Assembly: GCF_937898475.1 (NCBI RefSeq)
Contig: NZ_CALEJS010000010.1
Span: forward strand, 1 to 64,000
From: an uncultured Chitinophaga sp.
GTDB taxonomy: Bacteria; Bacteroidota; Bacteroidia; Chitinophagales; Chitinophagaceae
Direction: 5' to 3'
Length of the DNA: 64,000 bases
Below the pieces are notes generated by a model. The model worked only from the letters and a program-made list of their open reading frames with translations, was not told the origin of the DNA and did no database searches. This document shows, one piece after another, positions 14,918-23,391 of this stretch. Both the position numbers and the translations under genes were made by a program. How positions within the stretch are numbered: the first letter of the stretch is position 1; every line of letters begins with the position of its first letter.

Positions 14918-17566
14918 TGCTGATATTTTGGTGAGTATACCCTGTAATTGTTCGTCTATGAGCTTGGTGAGCTGGCTATATTCATCTTTGTCTGCTATGG
15001 TGTATTCAAAACCTTTACGGTGCTTATAACCACTTACCTGGCGGATGTAGCCATACTGGAACAGTTCCCGGATGTAACGCTGCAGTGAGCGGGGATGCAA
15101 TCTAAAATCCTTTCTTATCTGCTGAGGCGTAAAGCTATCCTGGCCGCTGGCTGACAGGTACTCTTTCAACTGTTCCAAAAAGTTACGGGTAGCCTTTGCC
15201 AGCTCGTCGCCTTTACTGAAGAGTACCTCCTTTAGCAACCCGAACGCGGCCGATATATCCTCCGGCGTGCTTTCTATATAAGGCTGACCGCTGCCATCCC
15301 TTTTGATCTCCCGCTGGTACTGATGATAAAAGGTAACTGTTTCTATAAACGATAATAACAGCGTCATGGTTCTGCGGGGCTTAAAGATCTGCTGCGGCAA
15401 CTGGATATAAGCGGCATAAGGATTGACCACCCGCACCGGTTGCAGTACCTGTTGGATACTCCTAAACAGTTCCTTTACTGTCTGCTCCTGGCTGTGATCT
15501 ACGAGCCCAGCGCTTAACCGTGTCTGGTACTCCATAATGCGCCGATCCTGATCGCTCGTCCCATCCACATACAGCAGTAGGCAACGGTTAGCATTGTCCT
15601 CATACAGCTTTTCACGAGTGGTACACCCACTCACACTCACCGGACCTTCTACCGTAACAGTAACGGTTTTCAGGTTCCCTTTACTATCCTTCAGGGTAAC
15701 GGTTTTGGATATCCGCCGCTTGCTCTGCAGCTCGCGTAGCGGATACAGGGAAGATTCTGCGCCGTCCAGGTCTTCTATTAACAGCAGCTTATGTTTTAAC
15801 TCCTCCTGCTTAAAATAATAAAAGGCGTTCTCGGTCACCTGGGTGATCTCTATTTTATCTTCCACTGGTATCAGCTCGCTTACCCGCTCCTGCAGATAGG
15901 TCTTACCGCTACCACTGGCGCCCAGGAACATAATATGTAAAGGCGCCTCCCGCTTACGGCTGCTGTACACCAGGTAAGCAATGAGCCGGTTAATAGTTTC
16001 CCCTACAATACCAGACCGTCCTATATCATCACTGGTACGCCGCAGCAACCCCGGTTGTTTTAAGTAATTAATAGCGGCCTCCCTTTGCGCAACTGTTAAC
16101 TCCGGCTTTACTGCCGGACGGGCTTGCATGCTCTCCAGCCGTGATGCCCGGTAGGCTTCCAGCGCGCCGGTAAGCTGGGATATAATTCCTGTCACTACCT
16201 GCAGGCTCATTTCAAAAGCCTCTGATAGTTTGCTGATCAGCTGCTCCGAGTGGCTGTTATTGTACAGATCAAGATTGTGGCGTACTGGTAACAACTGCTT
16301 TTGCGTATGCTCTACCTTCAGCGTAACCCGCAAGCGGTCTAACCCTGTGAGCTTAATACCGCCCAGGATAGTGATCTGTAATAGGCCACCATCATAGGTT
16401 AACAGCTCGGGGGTAGCAGTGTTCAACCTGGTATCTACTGCTGTTGCAGGGGTAACAGCACTTTCAACCGGTGGAGCTTCTTTTTCAATTGAAGAATAAA
16501 ATATTACAGGCTGACGCTGACTGATCATATCTATTAAGATACGGTTGTCATCATGTGTTTGCAGCAAGCTATTTATATCTTCTCCATCAGGAAGCCTTAC
16601 AGCTGTGATCTTCACCTGTGGCAGCAGCCTGGCCAGCGTGCCTGCGTGTTTGGTGATGGCTGTCTGGCCGGCGCTATCTCCATCTAACATAAAGATGATC
16701 TCTTCCAAGCCGCTACAGTTGATGATGGCCTGCTGATGCTCATCTGTTAAGCCATTGGTACCATACAAGGCTAATACCCCGTACTCTGTAGTGATCTCCG
16801 CCTGCTGCAATAAGCTGGCCGCATCGATCACACTTTCCGTAAGTATTAACCTCGTAGTAGCACCCTCAGGATAACAGGGATAAAGACCGGATCTTCCGGT
16901 TAAGTAAAAATGCCGCTGATCCTCATTGTTACTGATACTGCGGCCGTATAATGATATAATTTTATGCTCCCGGTTCTTTAAGGGGAAGACCACACAGTCT
17001 TTTGCCCATACATTGTAACCGCCAGTGGAACGGAGTTTCAGCAATCCGTATTTTACCATGCTGCTGACCATGTGGTGGTTCTTGCTCTCCACATGCAGCC
17101 CACCACTGTTATAACCGATTTCATGGAGTTGGTAGTTTATACTCCGGCTCTCCAGGTAGCTGACTGCTTTCTTTGCAAGCGGTAAGGACCGTTTAAAGTA
17201 GCTGAACACTTTTACCATTAAGGCTTCCTGTTCAAGTATATCGGCATCACTGCCCGCTGGTAACTGTACTGAAGGCAAAATCGCAGGTATAGCACCTGCC
17301 GCTCCCAGCATGGATTTAGCTTTCATAATAGCTTCATGCTTGCCACCTTTTTCCATCAGCTGTATAAACTGCAGCTGATCCCCACTACCAGCGCTGCAGG
17401 CTGTAGAGAAGCAGCAGAACGTATCGGTCTTGGGGTACAGCTGCAGGCTGGGTGTTTTATCCGCATGGAAGGGGCAGAGCAGCCGGTTATACTTATCAGG
17501 CTTTAACCCATAATGCGCCACCACTTCCAGGATAGATAACTGCTGCTTAATGTCCCGTATCTCCAT
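14885..17566 (-). CDS. CHC2 zinc-finger primase / TOPRIM / AAA helicase-like replication protein (copy 2)
   Basis: 893 residues with the same domain order as copy 1: CHC2 finger, TOPRIM (MLDGDSAG), P-loop ATPase (GASGSGKTYL). Residues 1-253 are identical to copy 1, the middle shows scattered changes, and from about residue 780 the sequence is replaced by a different winged-helix-like end (FTPQQIRKDFRLHPRSLQRY). The start overlaps SymE by 20 bp. The 3' end overlaps the copy-2 iterons. The pattern suggests exchange of the DNA-reading module together with its binding sites. Confidence 0.88.
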   Translation of the reverse strand: MEIRDIKQQLSILEVVAHYGLKPDKYNRLLCPFHADKTPSLQLYPKTDTFCCFSTACSAGSGDQLQFIQLMEKGGKHEAIMKAKSMLGAAGAIPAILPSVQLPAGSDADILEQEALMVKVFSYFKRSLPLAKKAVSYLESRSINYQLHEIGYNSGGLHVESKNHHMVSSMVKYGLLKLRSTGGYNVWAKDCVVFPLKNREHKIISLYGRSISNNEDQRHFYLTGRSGLYPCYPEGATTRLILTESVIDAASLLQQAEITTEYGVLALYGTNGLTDEHQQAIINCSGLEEIIFMLDGDSAGQTAITKHAGTLARLLPQVKITAVRLPDGEDINSLLQTHDDNRILIDMISQRQPVIFYSSIEKEAPPVESAVTPATAVDTRLNTATPELLTYDGGLLQITILGGIKLTGLDRLRVTLKVEHTQKQLLPVRHNLDLYNNSHSEQLISKLSEAFEMSLQVVTGIISQLTGALEAYRASRLESMQARPAVKPELTVAQREAAINYLKQPGLLRRTSDDIGRSGIVGETINRLIAYLVYSSRKREAPLHIMFLGASGSGKTYLQERVSELIPVEDKIEITQVTENAFYYFKQEELKHKLLLIEDLDGAESSLYPLRELQSKRRISKTVTLKDSKGNLKTVTVTVEGPVSVSGCTTREKLYEDNANRCLLLYVDGTSDQDRRIMEYQTRLSAGLVDHSQEQTVKELFRSIQQVLQPVRVVNPYAAYIQLPQQIFKPRRTMTLLLSFIETVTFYHQYQREIKRDGSGQPYIESTPEDISAAFGLLKEVLFSKGDELAKATRNFLEQLKEYLSASGQDSFTPQQIRKDFRLHPRSLQRYIRELFQYGYIRQVSGYKHRKGFEYTIADKDEYSQLTKLIDEQLQGILTKISATASTTTVLRQ

Positions 17567-17759
17567 GAGCAGCTTTCTTTTTGATCTTCAGCACCCGGCG
17601 GCCTACCAGGATCTCTAACTGGTCGCCTACTTTAAAACCGGCCTGCTCTAACCATAGGCCGCTTACATTCAACCAGGGCACATCACGGCCACCGTTCCAA
17701 TGATTCTTTACCTGTTGGTATTTACCATGTAGTTTGATAAGTCTGGTTTGCTTTGCCAT
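17547..17759 (-). CDS. SymE-like small protein (copy 2)
   Basis: 70 residues, identical to the copy-1 protein, with the same pattern (L-x-G-x-W-L-E-x-A-G-F-K-V-G-D) and the same 20-bp overlap with the primase start. Identity down to the surrounding noncoding DNA shows that this part of the two elements was exchanged or duplicated recently. Function as for the family is uncertain here. Confidence 0.7.
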   Translation of the reverse strand: MAKQTRLIKLHGKYQQVKNHWNGGRDVPWLNVSGLWLEQAGFKVGDQLEILVGRRVLKIKKKAAHGDTGH

Positions 17760-17907
17760 GTGGAAAAATATTTAATCACTACCTATTGGTCGCAAATGTA
17801 ACATATCCATCTTTACAAACCAAGTTTTATAGGTTTTGATTAATACTTATAGGTAGAGTATTTTTGCAAGAGCCCGTTAAAACGGGTCTGTTTCAATACG
17901 TTTCAGT
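17760..17907. promoter_or_regulatory. divergent promoters with candidate XRE operators (copy 2)
   Basis: Same 148 bp as 9870-10017, shifted by 7890. Rightward TATTTTTG at 17859-17866; leftward TACATTTG as the complement of 17793-17800; ATAGGT words at 17829 and 17849, with the inverse at 17779-17786. Identical control regions mean that one repressor can regulate both copies. Confidence 0.65.
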
Positions 17908-18243
17908 ATGACAATAGGCGAACATATAATGCTGCTGCGCAAGCAAAAAGGCTTATCCCAGGCCGATCTTGGTAAACAGATTGGTACTTCCGGTGATATT
18001 ATCGGCCGCTATGAGCGTAACATCATGACCCCATCCATTGAGGTGATTATTAAAATTGCGGATGCACTGGCGGTGTCTATTGATTACCTGGTTGGTAAAA
18101 CAAACCTAGTGTTGGATCAGGATACTTTAAAACGCCTGGAAGATATTAACGCCTTACCGGGTGAGGCTAAGGACTATATCCTTAACCATATTGATATAAT
18201 GATCCGGGACTTTAAAAACAAAAAGACATACAGCCATAAATGA
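17908..18243 (+). CDS. XRE-family repressor (copy 2)
   Basis: 111 residues, same protein as copy 1 with an N-terminal Cro/CI-type helix-turn-helix. Silent base changes begin around codon 65 and increase toward the 3' end, so the identical block ends inside this gene. With identical operators the two repressors should cross-regulate and give superinfection-type immunity between units. Confidence 0.9.
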   Translation: MTIGEHIMLLRKQKGLSQADLGKQIGTSGDIIGRYERNIMTPSIEVIIKIADALAVSIDYLVGKTNLVLDQDTLKRLEDINALPGEAKDYILNHIDIMIRDFKNKKTYSHK

Positions 18244-18276
18244 AAAATCCGCAGGCAATCACCTGCGGATTTTGTA
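18243..18276. terminator. bidirectional terminator between XRE gene and immunity gene (unit 2)
   Basis: AAAATCCGCAGG pairs with CCTGCGGATTTT around CAATCA, directly after the XRE stop and facing the end of the SUKH-like immunity gene. Position is equivalent to that of the terminator in unit 1, but the sequence differs, which places the edge of conserved element DNA here. Confidence 0.8.
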
Positions 18277-18296
18277 CTGCTATTTGAACTAACATA

Positions 18297-18944
18297 TTAT
18301 TCTAGTCCCTTTATCTTCAGCTTCACCTTCTCTCCATCTTTTAGGTTATATACCTGTTTTGCTATGTCGGCATTATATAAAAGATAACCGGGATAGTCAT
18401 TAACATAAAAATTTCCAATCGCATAATCTCCCCCTATGACAAAAGGTATTTTAGGTTGAAGTCTTTGATCTAAAGATATTGGATATCTGTCCTTCCATTC
18501 CTTTTCATAACTCATGCCTGTAAAATATTCGAGATCTGCTATTAGAACGTTTAACCATTCTTTAAACCCTTGTGCTAACACCTCTCTGCTTCCTGTCTCT
18601 ATGTTGAAAAATATTACTGTCCCATTATCCAGATTAAATGCAAACTGATTTCCAAAGATGTCCTGGGCAAAAGAATATAGTTCCTCAAATAAAAAACTAA
18701 ACTCCTCTTTAAGTGTGTTATTTACAGATAAAATACTCCTAAATTTTTCATCTTCTTTTACTAAACTATAAAATTGCAGAGATTGGCCAAAGAAGAAACC
18801 TCCGTTACCAACAGAAGCAATAAACTCAAAATAATCTTCATCTCGAATAAATTGTTTAATTATTGCTACTATTTTATTGTCAATTTCAAAGGAAGTCCCT
18901 TCTTCTAATTTATTATCAATAAAATGGTTAAGCTGTGTAATCAT
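18297..18944 (-). CDS. SUKH/SMI1-KNR4-like immunity protein for the NucA/NucB tip
   Basis: 215 residues, soluble and acidic. The pattern FEFIASVGNGGFFFGQSLQF with later FAQDIFGNQFAFNL and FKEWLNVLI is that of SMI1/KNR4 (SUKH) antidotes, in which a G-N-G-G motif precedes a hydrophobic strand. SUKH proteins commonly protect against nuclease tips. Its ATG overlaps the stop of the RHS gene (ATGA), so it is made together with the toxin. It is the antidote of the only tip of this array still joined to a full core. Confidence 0.75.
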   Translation of the reverse strand: MITQLNHFIDNKLEEGTSFEIDNKIVAIIKQFIRDEDYFEFIASVGNGGFFFGQSLQFYSLVKEDEKFRSILSVNNTLKEEFSFLFEELYSFAQDIFGNQFAFNLDNGTVIFFNIETGSREVLAQGFKEWLNVLIADLEYFTGMSYEKEWKDRYPISLDQRLQPKIPFVIGGDYAIGNFYVNDYPGYLLYNADIAKQVYNLKDGEKVKLKIKGLE

Positions 18945-21900
18945 TGCTTTATCGGCTTGTCTAAATTAATAACTTTGATCTGAACCCTTGTATTATCGGG
19001 CAGATTTTTAATCTGTTGCCCTATTGATGCTCCCGCTCCTCTATTATCGCCTGAAGTTATGGTCCTTACACTAGTCCCCCCACTAGGCCTTAAAACGGCC
19101 GGAGGGAATTCATCTCTATCTTTGCCTTGCTCTGTTTTGACATTTTTTGTATTCTCTCGTCTTCGGCTACTGGCTCCAGAACGATCTATTGTTCCTTCTC
19201 CAGGAACTCCACTATCCATAGCATCTTGAGCATGCCTAGCCGATTCAGGGTGCCGTTTGCCATCTATTACAACTTCCTTAACCTCATCTTTTACTTCATT
19301 TGCCAATTTCTTTGCAGCTTCCTGTGTCAGCTTTGTCTTTGCTGCCTCTTTAGCACCTTCACGTGTAAAGAGTGATACGGATACTTTTTCTGCTTTGCCC
19401 CCTGGGAGAATGCTTGTTACAACCTCTGTATTATAATTTCTGTAGGCTTGTTTTACGGCTTGCGCATCGGAGGGGCTTCCACTTGGAGCAACTGCCGGTT
19501 TTGAAGCCAATAGCAAGCCTACAGCAAAGATGATAAACGGAACTATAGGTAACTTACCATCAGGGTCGGAAAAACTTGGAGGATTATTATACGCAAAATG
19601 ATACGGTGTTAAACTTTCTTGGCCGTCTTCCAATAATGGATCTATCTGCAGGAATCTTCCTATTTGTTGGTCATACGTCCTCGCATTAAAGTCGTACCAC
19701 TCCAATCCACTACCATCACCGAACTCTTTACTCTGCAACTCATTACCATTATACTTCTTCCTATTCTCCGGGTAATTCACGCCCTTCAACGCATTCGAAC
19801 TAATCCCCGCCATTGTAAGTCCATACGGATAATAATGTGTCTCCTCCAACAAAGGCCCACTTGCCGACAGTACCGTAACATTATCAAAGAGCACATCCTG
19901 TTCTGTTTCATTGCTGGTATACACATAGAGAAAACCACTCTTCTCCATCACCATCTTATCCACCGCCAATGTCTGCAACTCATCCGGTTCTCCTTTTACC
20001 TGTCTTACACCACTGTTCTCCTCCACTAAGTTAAACTGATCATCGAATAATACAAAATTCAGATATGCCTTCGGTTTATCCTGCTGATTCTGGTCTGCAT
20101 CCCTTTCCTTTAAGCGCTGGTAATCATTAGAATTAAAGTTGCCAAAAGGTGATACGCGATCTGCTACCCGATTGGTATGTGAGCCACTGGATGCTGCTTC
20201 GCCGCCAAACGCCTGCAGCAAACCTGCCACCATATCCTCGGGAGTTACGGACTTACTATCTTTGGGACCGGCTGACTTATAGAACGCCCTGGCACCTATC
20301 TGAATCGTATCTCCTGCCATTACTTTGAGGACCAGCGAAGGACCTATTTTTTTGCCACTTTTAGCATTCAGCTTTGCAACATACTGGTTACTTCCGGCTG
20401 CCTGATCTTCAGGATAACCCGCCGGCTTCCCGGCCCTGGTTTCTTCCACATTGCTAAACAACGCGGCTTCCGCAGGTGCGTTTGCTGGCTCCATTGTTGC
20501 CGTATACACCGACAGATCGGTCTGCTCTGTTAACACCGTCCTCACGTTCCCCAGGTGATCTTTCAGGAAGTAGTCATAGTAATACTTAACAGGCTGACCG
20601 GCTACATATACGGGCCGTATACGTCCCTCCTCGTGGCCTATCAATTCCATGGTATCATTCCGGTAAACAATTCCGCCGATGTAGTCAGTGGTAGTGATCT
20701 TAGCCGGTGTAACAGTATTATCTGTAACAATCTTCCGTAGTTTGACTCCGGTGGCGTCATATAAATACCGGATGGTGCCTTTACTTGTAATAGCTATACT
20801 ATCCGGCAGATTCAGATGATTATAGCGGATGACGGCAATATTTTTATTCAGATCTTTGATCAGGTTGCCGCTGGTATCATAGGCATAATCCCCTGTCTCA
20901 TTGTTGTTGATCTCTTTGAAGTCCCCCAGCTGACTGGCAGTGTTATTCTTCTTGTCGGTTACAAACGACAGTTTATTGCTGTTTAGCTGATAACCATACT
21001 TTAAGCTGTCTATTGTTTGAATGCTGGTCCCGTTCATGCCTTTTTGCCGCATGGACAGAATATTGCCATTGGGATCATATACCAGCTGATCAACAGAAAA
21101 ATCTGCCTGTGTTTTATCCCAGGTGTTGCTGCTGGCTGTGTTATTCTGGGTAAAATCCGCCGTTGTAAGCCGGTTGGCGTTGTCATAGTTATATCCATAG
21201 GCCCGGCCTTTCCCATCACTACCACTTTTCCATTTAATGCCGGCGATATTGCCATTCACCTGGTTGGTGGTAAAGCCATAGTCATAGCTTAACTCCTGTC
21301 CAAACCAGCTGTTATAACCAGTAGGTGTTTTTACAAAGCCTTTATTAATGCTTTTTAACCAGCCGCGGATATTATACTCATAATTCAGCGTTTCAAGCTG
21401 GGTGCTGCCTTTCACATGTAGTCGTTTGCTTTTAAGCTGACCCAGCTCATCGTATGTATTTTTAGCTATTGTTAACTGCGTACTGTCATTCAGTTTTTTG
21501 ATCACATCTGTAACCCTTCCTGCTGCATCATACAGCATCTGCGTCATCAGAATGGTCTGAGGCGTGGTACCACTACGCACATTAGTATGTCGCTGCAGTG
21601 TTCGCAGCAGCTTCCCGCTGAAGTCGTATATACTGCTTACTACATCCTTACCTCCACTGACATTATCGGCTATTACTTGCAATACCCTGCCTTTGTCAGT
21701 ATAATAAGTCGTGGTTGTCAGCCACTGATCCGTACCTAATACCCTTACTTTGGTGCCAGTCACCAGCCCCCGTGTCATATTGCTGGTGCTGCTTATGATT
21801 TCTGCATACGGACTGCCGGAAAAAGCCGGTGTGGTAAGATCACCCGTTACAGCATTATGTTTTCCCGCATAGTTATAATCATCATAAAAAGTATAGGTCA

Positions 21901-23350
21901 GCGGTGTGAGCGCACTTGCAGCAATATTGGGCAGCGGGTTTACAGCGACAATGCTTAGGTTATCCTGGTTGGCAGTACCATCTATGAGTGCCTCCATCGC
22001 GCCGCCGGCACCAGTATCAAAACCAGCATTAAACGTAATGCTTTTCCGGGCGGTGTATTTTGCACGGCCATCATGATAAGCGAATTCCAGGTCTGCCTGT
22101 TCGGGAATGGGATTTGTGATGACCTGCGTATTGGAAGTTGCCTGGTTCATGCTGAGTTGCAGGGCGTCTCGCGTAGCAGCGGAACTATACAATGCTGTCA
22201 TGGTAGGTCTGTCCAGTCCATCATAAAAGGTAACCAACCATTTCTTGTTGGTAGCATTTCTCATGTTTCCGTCACGGGTAAAAACGAGCCTGTCCCTAAC
22301 ATCATAAACCATTTCCGTTGAATCTGCTCCCGGTACCTTTTTCATGATCATCCGGTTACGGCTGTCATAGCGGTAAAAGAAGCAAAGCTCACGGGCAATT
22401 GTGGCGTCTATAGTCCAGCTGGGCCTGATCAGCTCTACGGCTTTGGGAGGGATCACGCAACGAAGGTTGCCCAGATCGTCATAAACATAGTAGGTGCAAA
22501 GCCAACCTACATGACCTTCAGAAGGGCTATCAGTTAATTGTATTTTCTTCAGAACTACCCGGTCTTCCTTATCTTTGTATTCTATTGTTAGCTTTCCCCG
22601 CTCGTCTTTGGTTATATTTTTATACAGTTGACCGCGGCCGTAGATGCGGCTGCCACCGGTAGTTGGGATGATGGTCCCGTTAGCAGGCATATCCCAGATA
22701 TGCACACTGTCTGCAATTGTATTAACCAGGTATTGTTGCTCAACAAATTTATTACCTCCTCTTTCAACACCCGCCGGATCATTCTTTGCCCAGGTATTAC
22801 CTGGTGCGTACGACTTCAATACGCGGTTTAAGGGAGATGTTTCATACTCAGTCTGACTGTAAAAAATTGCCTCTCCTGAAACACCGGGCGTTAAGTTTGC
22901 ATCTTGATAAAATGCTTTTTGCGCATTAAAAGGATCTGCCTTGAACTTACCATCGCTTACATTTCCAGCGTATGGGAGATATTTGAACTGCTCCCGACCA
23001 TAGAAATCATAAGTAAAGGGAGTTATCAGGTCTTTTCCGCCTGGTGTAATACCCTTGCTAACCGTCTGCAGTGGTCGTCCTAACCCATCGAAGTATTGTG
23101 TCGTCTGCCTGACGTGATTTACATCTGGATCATTAGCTACAGTCACAGGATCTGCACTAGGCATGCTGGGTTCCCAGGTGCGTATGTAGTTGATCGTGGC
23201 GCTGGTATAGGTATTAGGTGGTGTAACCGCATTCGCTGTTGGGCGAACACTGTTTGATTCCGGTCTGTTTTGTGAATAGGCATCCAGTGTAAATATACTT
23301 AGCAGGGAAAGAAAATATATTTTCATTATATATTGCATACTTACGTTCAT
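18941..23350 (-). CDS. full-length RHS protein with NucA/NucB-like DNase tip
   Basis: 1469 residues. N-terminal secretion signal (the second Met, about residue 9, gives the cleaner peptide MKIYFLSLLSIFTLDAYSQ), a DUF6443-type N-terminal domain, many YD/RHS repeats forming the shell, and the RHS core end (YYPYGLTMAG to AYNNP, DPDGKLP). The tip contains RHPESARHAQDAMDSG, RDEFPPAVLRPSGG and DNRGAGASIGQQI, the layout of secreted NucA/NucB DNases (R/D-E-F/Y-P-A, then N-x-G-A-G). I infer a DNA-cleaving toxin delivered to rivals. About 455 bp (19827-20281) are identical to the second RHS gene. The proposed att site lies at 19827-19836. Confidence 0.92.
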   Translation of the reverse strand: MNVSMQYIMKIYFLSLLSIFTLDAYSQNRPESNSVRPTANAVTPPNTYTSATINYIRTWEPSMPSADPVTVANDPDVNHVRQTTQYFDGLGRPLQTVSKGITPGGKDLITPFTYDFYGREQFKYLPYAGNVSDGKFKADPFNAQKAFYQDANLTPGVSGEAIFYSQTEYETSPLNRVLKSYAPGNTWAKNDPAGVERGGNKFVEQQYLVNTIADSVHIWDMPANGTIIPTTGGSRIYGRGQLYKNITKDERGKLTIEYKDKEDRVVLKKIQLTDSPSEGHVGWLCTYYVYDDLGNLRCVIPPKAVELIRPSWTIDATIARELCFFYRYDSRNRMIMKKVPGADSTEMVYDVRDRLVFTRDGNMRNATNKKWLVTFYDGLDRPTMTALYSSAATRDALQLSMNQATSNTQVITNPIPEQADLEFAYHDGRAKYTARKSITFNAGFDTGAGGAMEALIDGTANQDNLSIVAVNPLPNIAASALTPLTYTFYDDYNYAGKHNAVTGDLTTPAFSGSPYAEIISSTSNMTRGLVTGTKVRVLGTDQWLTTTTYYTDKGRVLQVIADNVSGGKDVVSSIYDFSGKLLRTLQRHTNVRSGTTPQTILMTQMLYDAAGRVTDVIKKLNDSTQLTIAKNTYDELGQLKSKRLHVKGSTQLETLNYEYNIRGWLKSINKGFVKTPTGYNSWFGQELSYDYGFTTNQVNGNIAGIKWKSGSDGKGRAYGYNYDNANRLTTADFTQNNTASSNTWDKTQADFSVDQLVYDPNGNILSMRQKGMNGTSIQTIDSLKYGYQLNSNKLSFVTDKKNNTASQLGDFKEINNNETGDYAYDTSGNLIKDLNKNIAVIRYNHLNLPDSIAITSKGTIRYLYDATGVKLRKIVTDNTVTPAKITTTDYIGGIVYRNDTMELIGHEEGRIRPVYVAGQPVKYYYDYFLKDHLGNVRTVLTEQTDLSVYTATMEPANAPAEAALFSNVEETRAGKPAGYPEDQAAGSNQYVAKLNAKSGKKIGPSLVLKVMAGDTIQIGARAFYKSAGPKDSKSVTPEDMVAGLLQAFGGEAASSGSHTNRVADRVSPFGNFNSNDYQRLKERDADQNQQDKPKAYLNFVLFDDQFNLVEENSGVRQVKGEPDELQTLAVDKMVMEKSGFLYVYTSNETEQDVLFDNVTVLSASGPLLEETHYYPYGLTMAGISSNALKGVNYPENRKKYNGNELQSKEFGDGSGLEWYDFNARTYDQQIGRFLQIDPLLEDGQESLTPYHFAYNNPPSFSDPDGKLPIVPFIIFAVGLLLASKPAVAPSGSPSDAQAVKQAYRNYNTEVVTSILPGGKAEKVSVSLFTREGAKEAAKTKLTQEAAKKLANEVKDEVKEVVIDGKRHPESARHAQDAMDSGVPGEGTIDRSGASSRRRENTKNVKTEQGKDRDEFPPAVLRPSGGTSVRTITSGDNRGAGASIGQQIKNLPDNTRVQIKVINLDKPIKQ
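19827..19836 (-). other. proposed attachment site inside the intact RHS gene
   Basis: ATTATTATCC encodes the tyrosines of ETHYYPYG at the core/tip boundary. On the core side the sequence is the full RHS gene (GGAGACAC before it). At element junctions that side is replaced by GGCGGTA or GACGGTA. It marks the right end of unit 2. Confidence 0.55.
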
Positions 23351-23391
23351 ATTGGGTCAATATTCAGGTGAAGATCTAATTTTGGTTCGTA

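Larger units (their letters stand above)
11667..19836. mobile_element. integrating RHS-tip unit 2 (element copy 2 + SUKH-like immunity + NucA/NucB tip)
   Basis: About 8.2 kb between the GGATAATAAT at 11667-11676 and that inside the intact RHS gene at 19827-19836. Same gene order as unit 1. The conserved end, recombinase C-terminus, primase N-terminus, SymE and XRE genes are nearly identical to copy 1. The iterons, primase C-terminus, tip and immunity gene are not. It is the unit next to the expressed RHS core, hence the most recent arrival under the tip-replacement model. Its right part is the currently expressed toxin tip. Confidence 0.65.

Noticed and set aside
4043..19836. Plain tandem duplication of one locus
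   Set aside because: Tips and immunity genes of the two units are unrelated, and iterons with primase C-termini differ, so at least the cargo and origin modules came from different sources.
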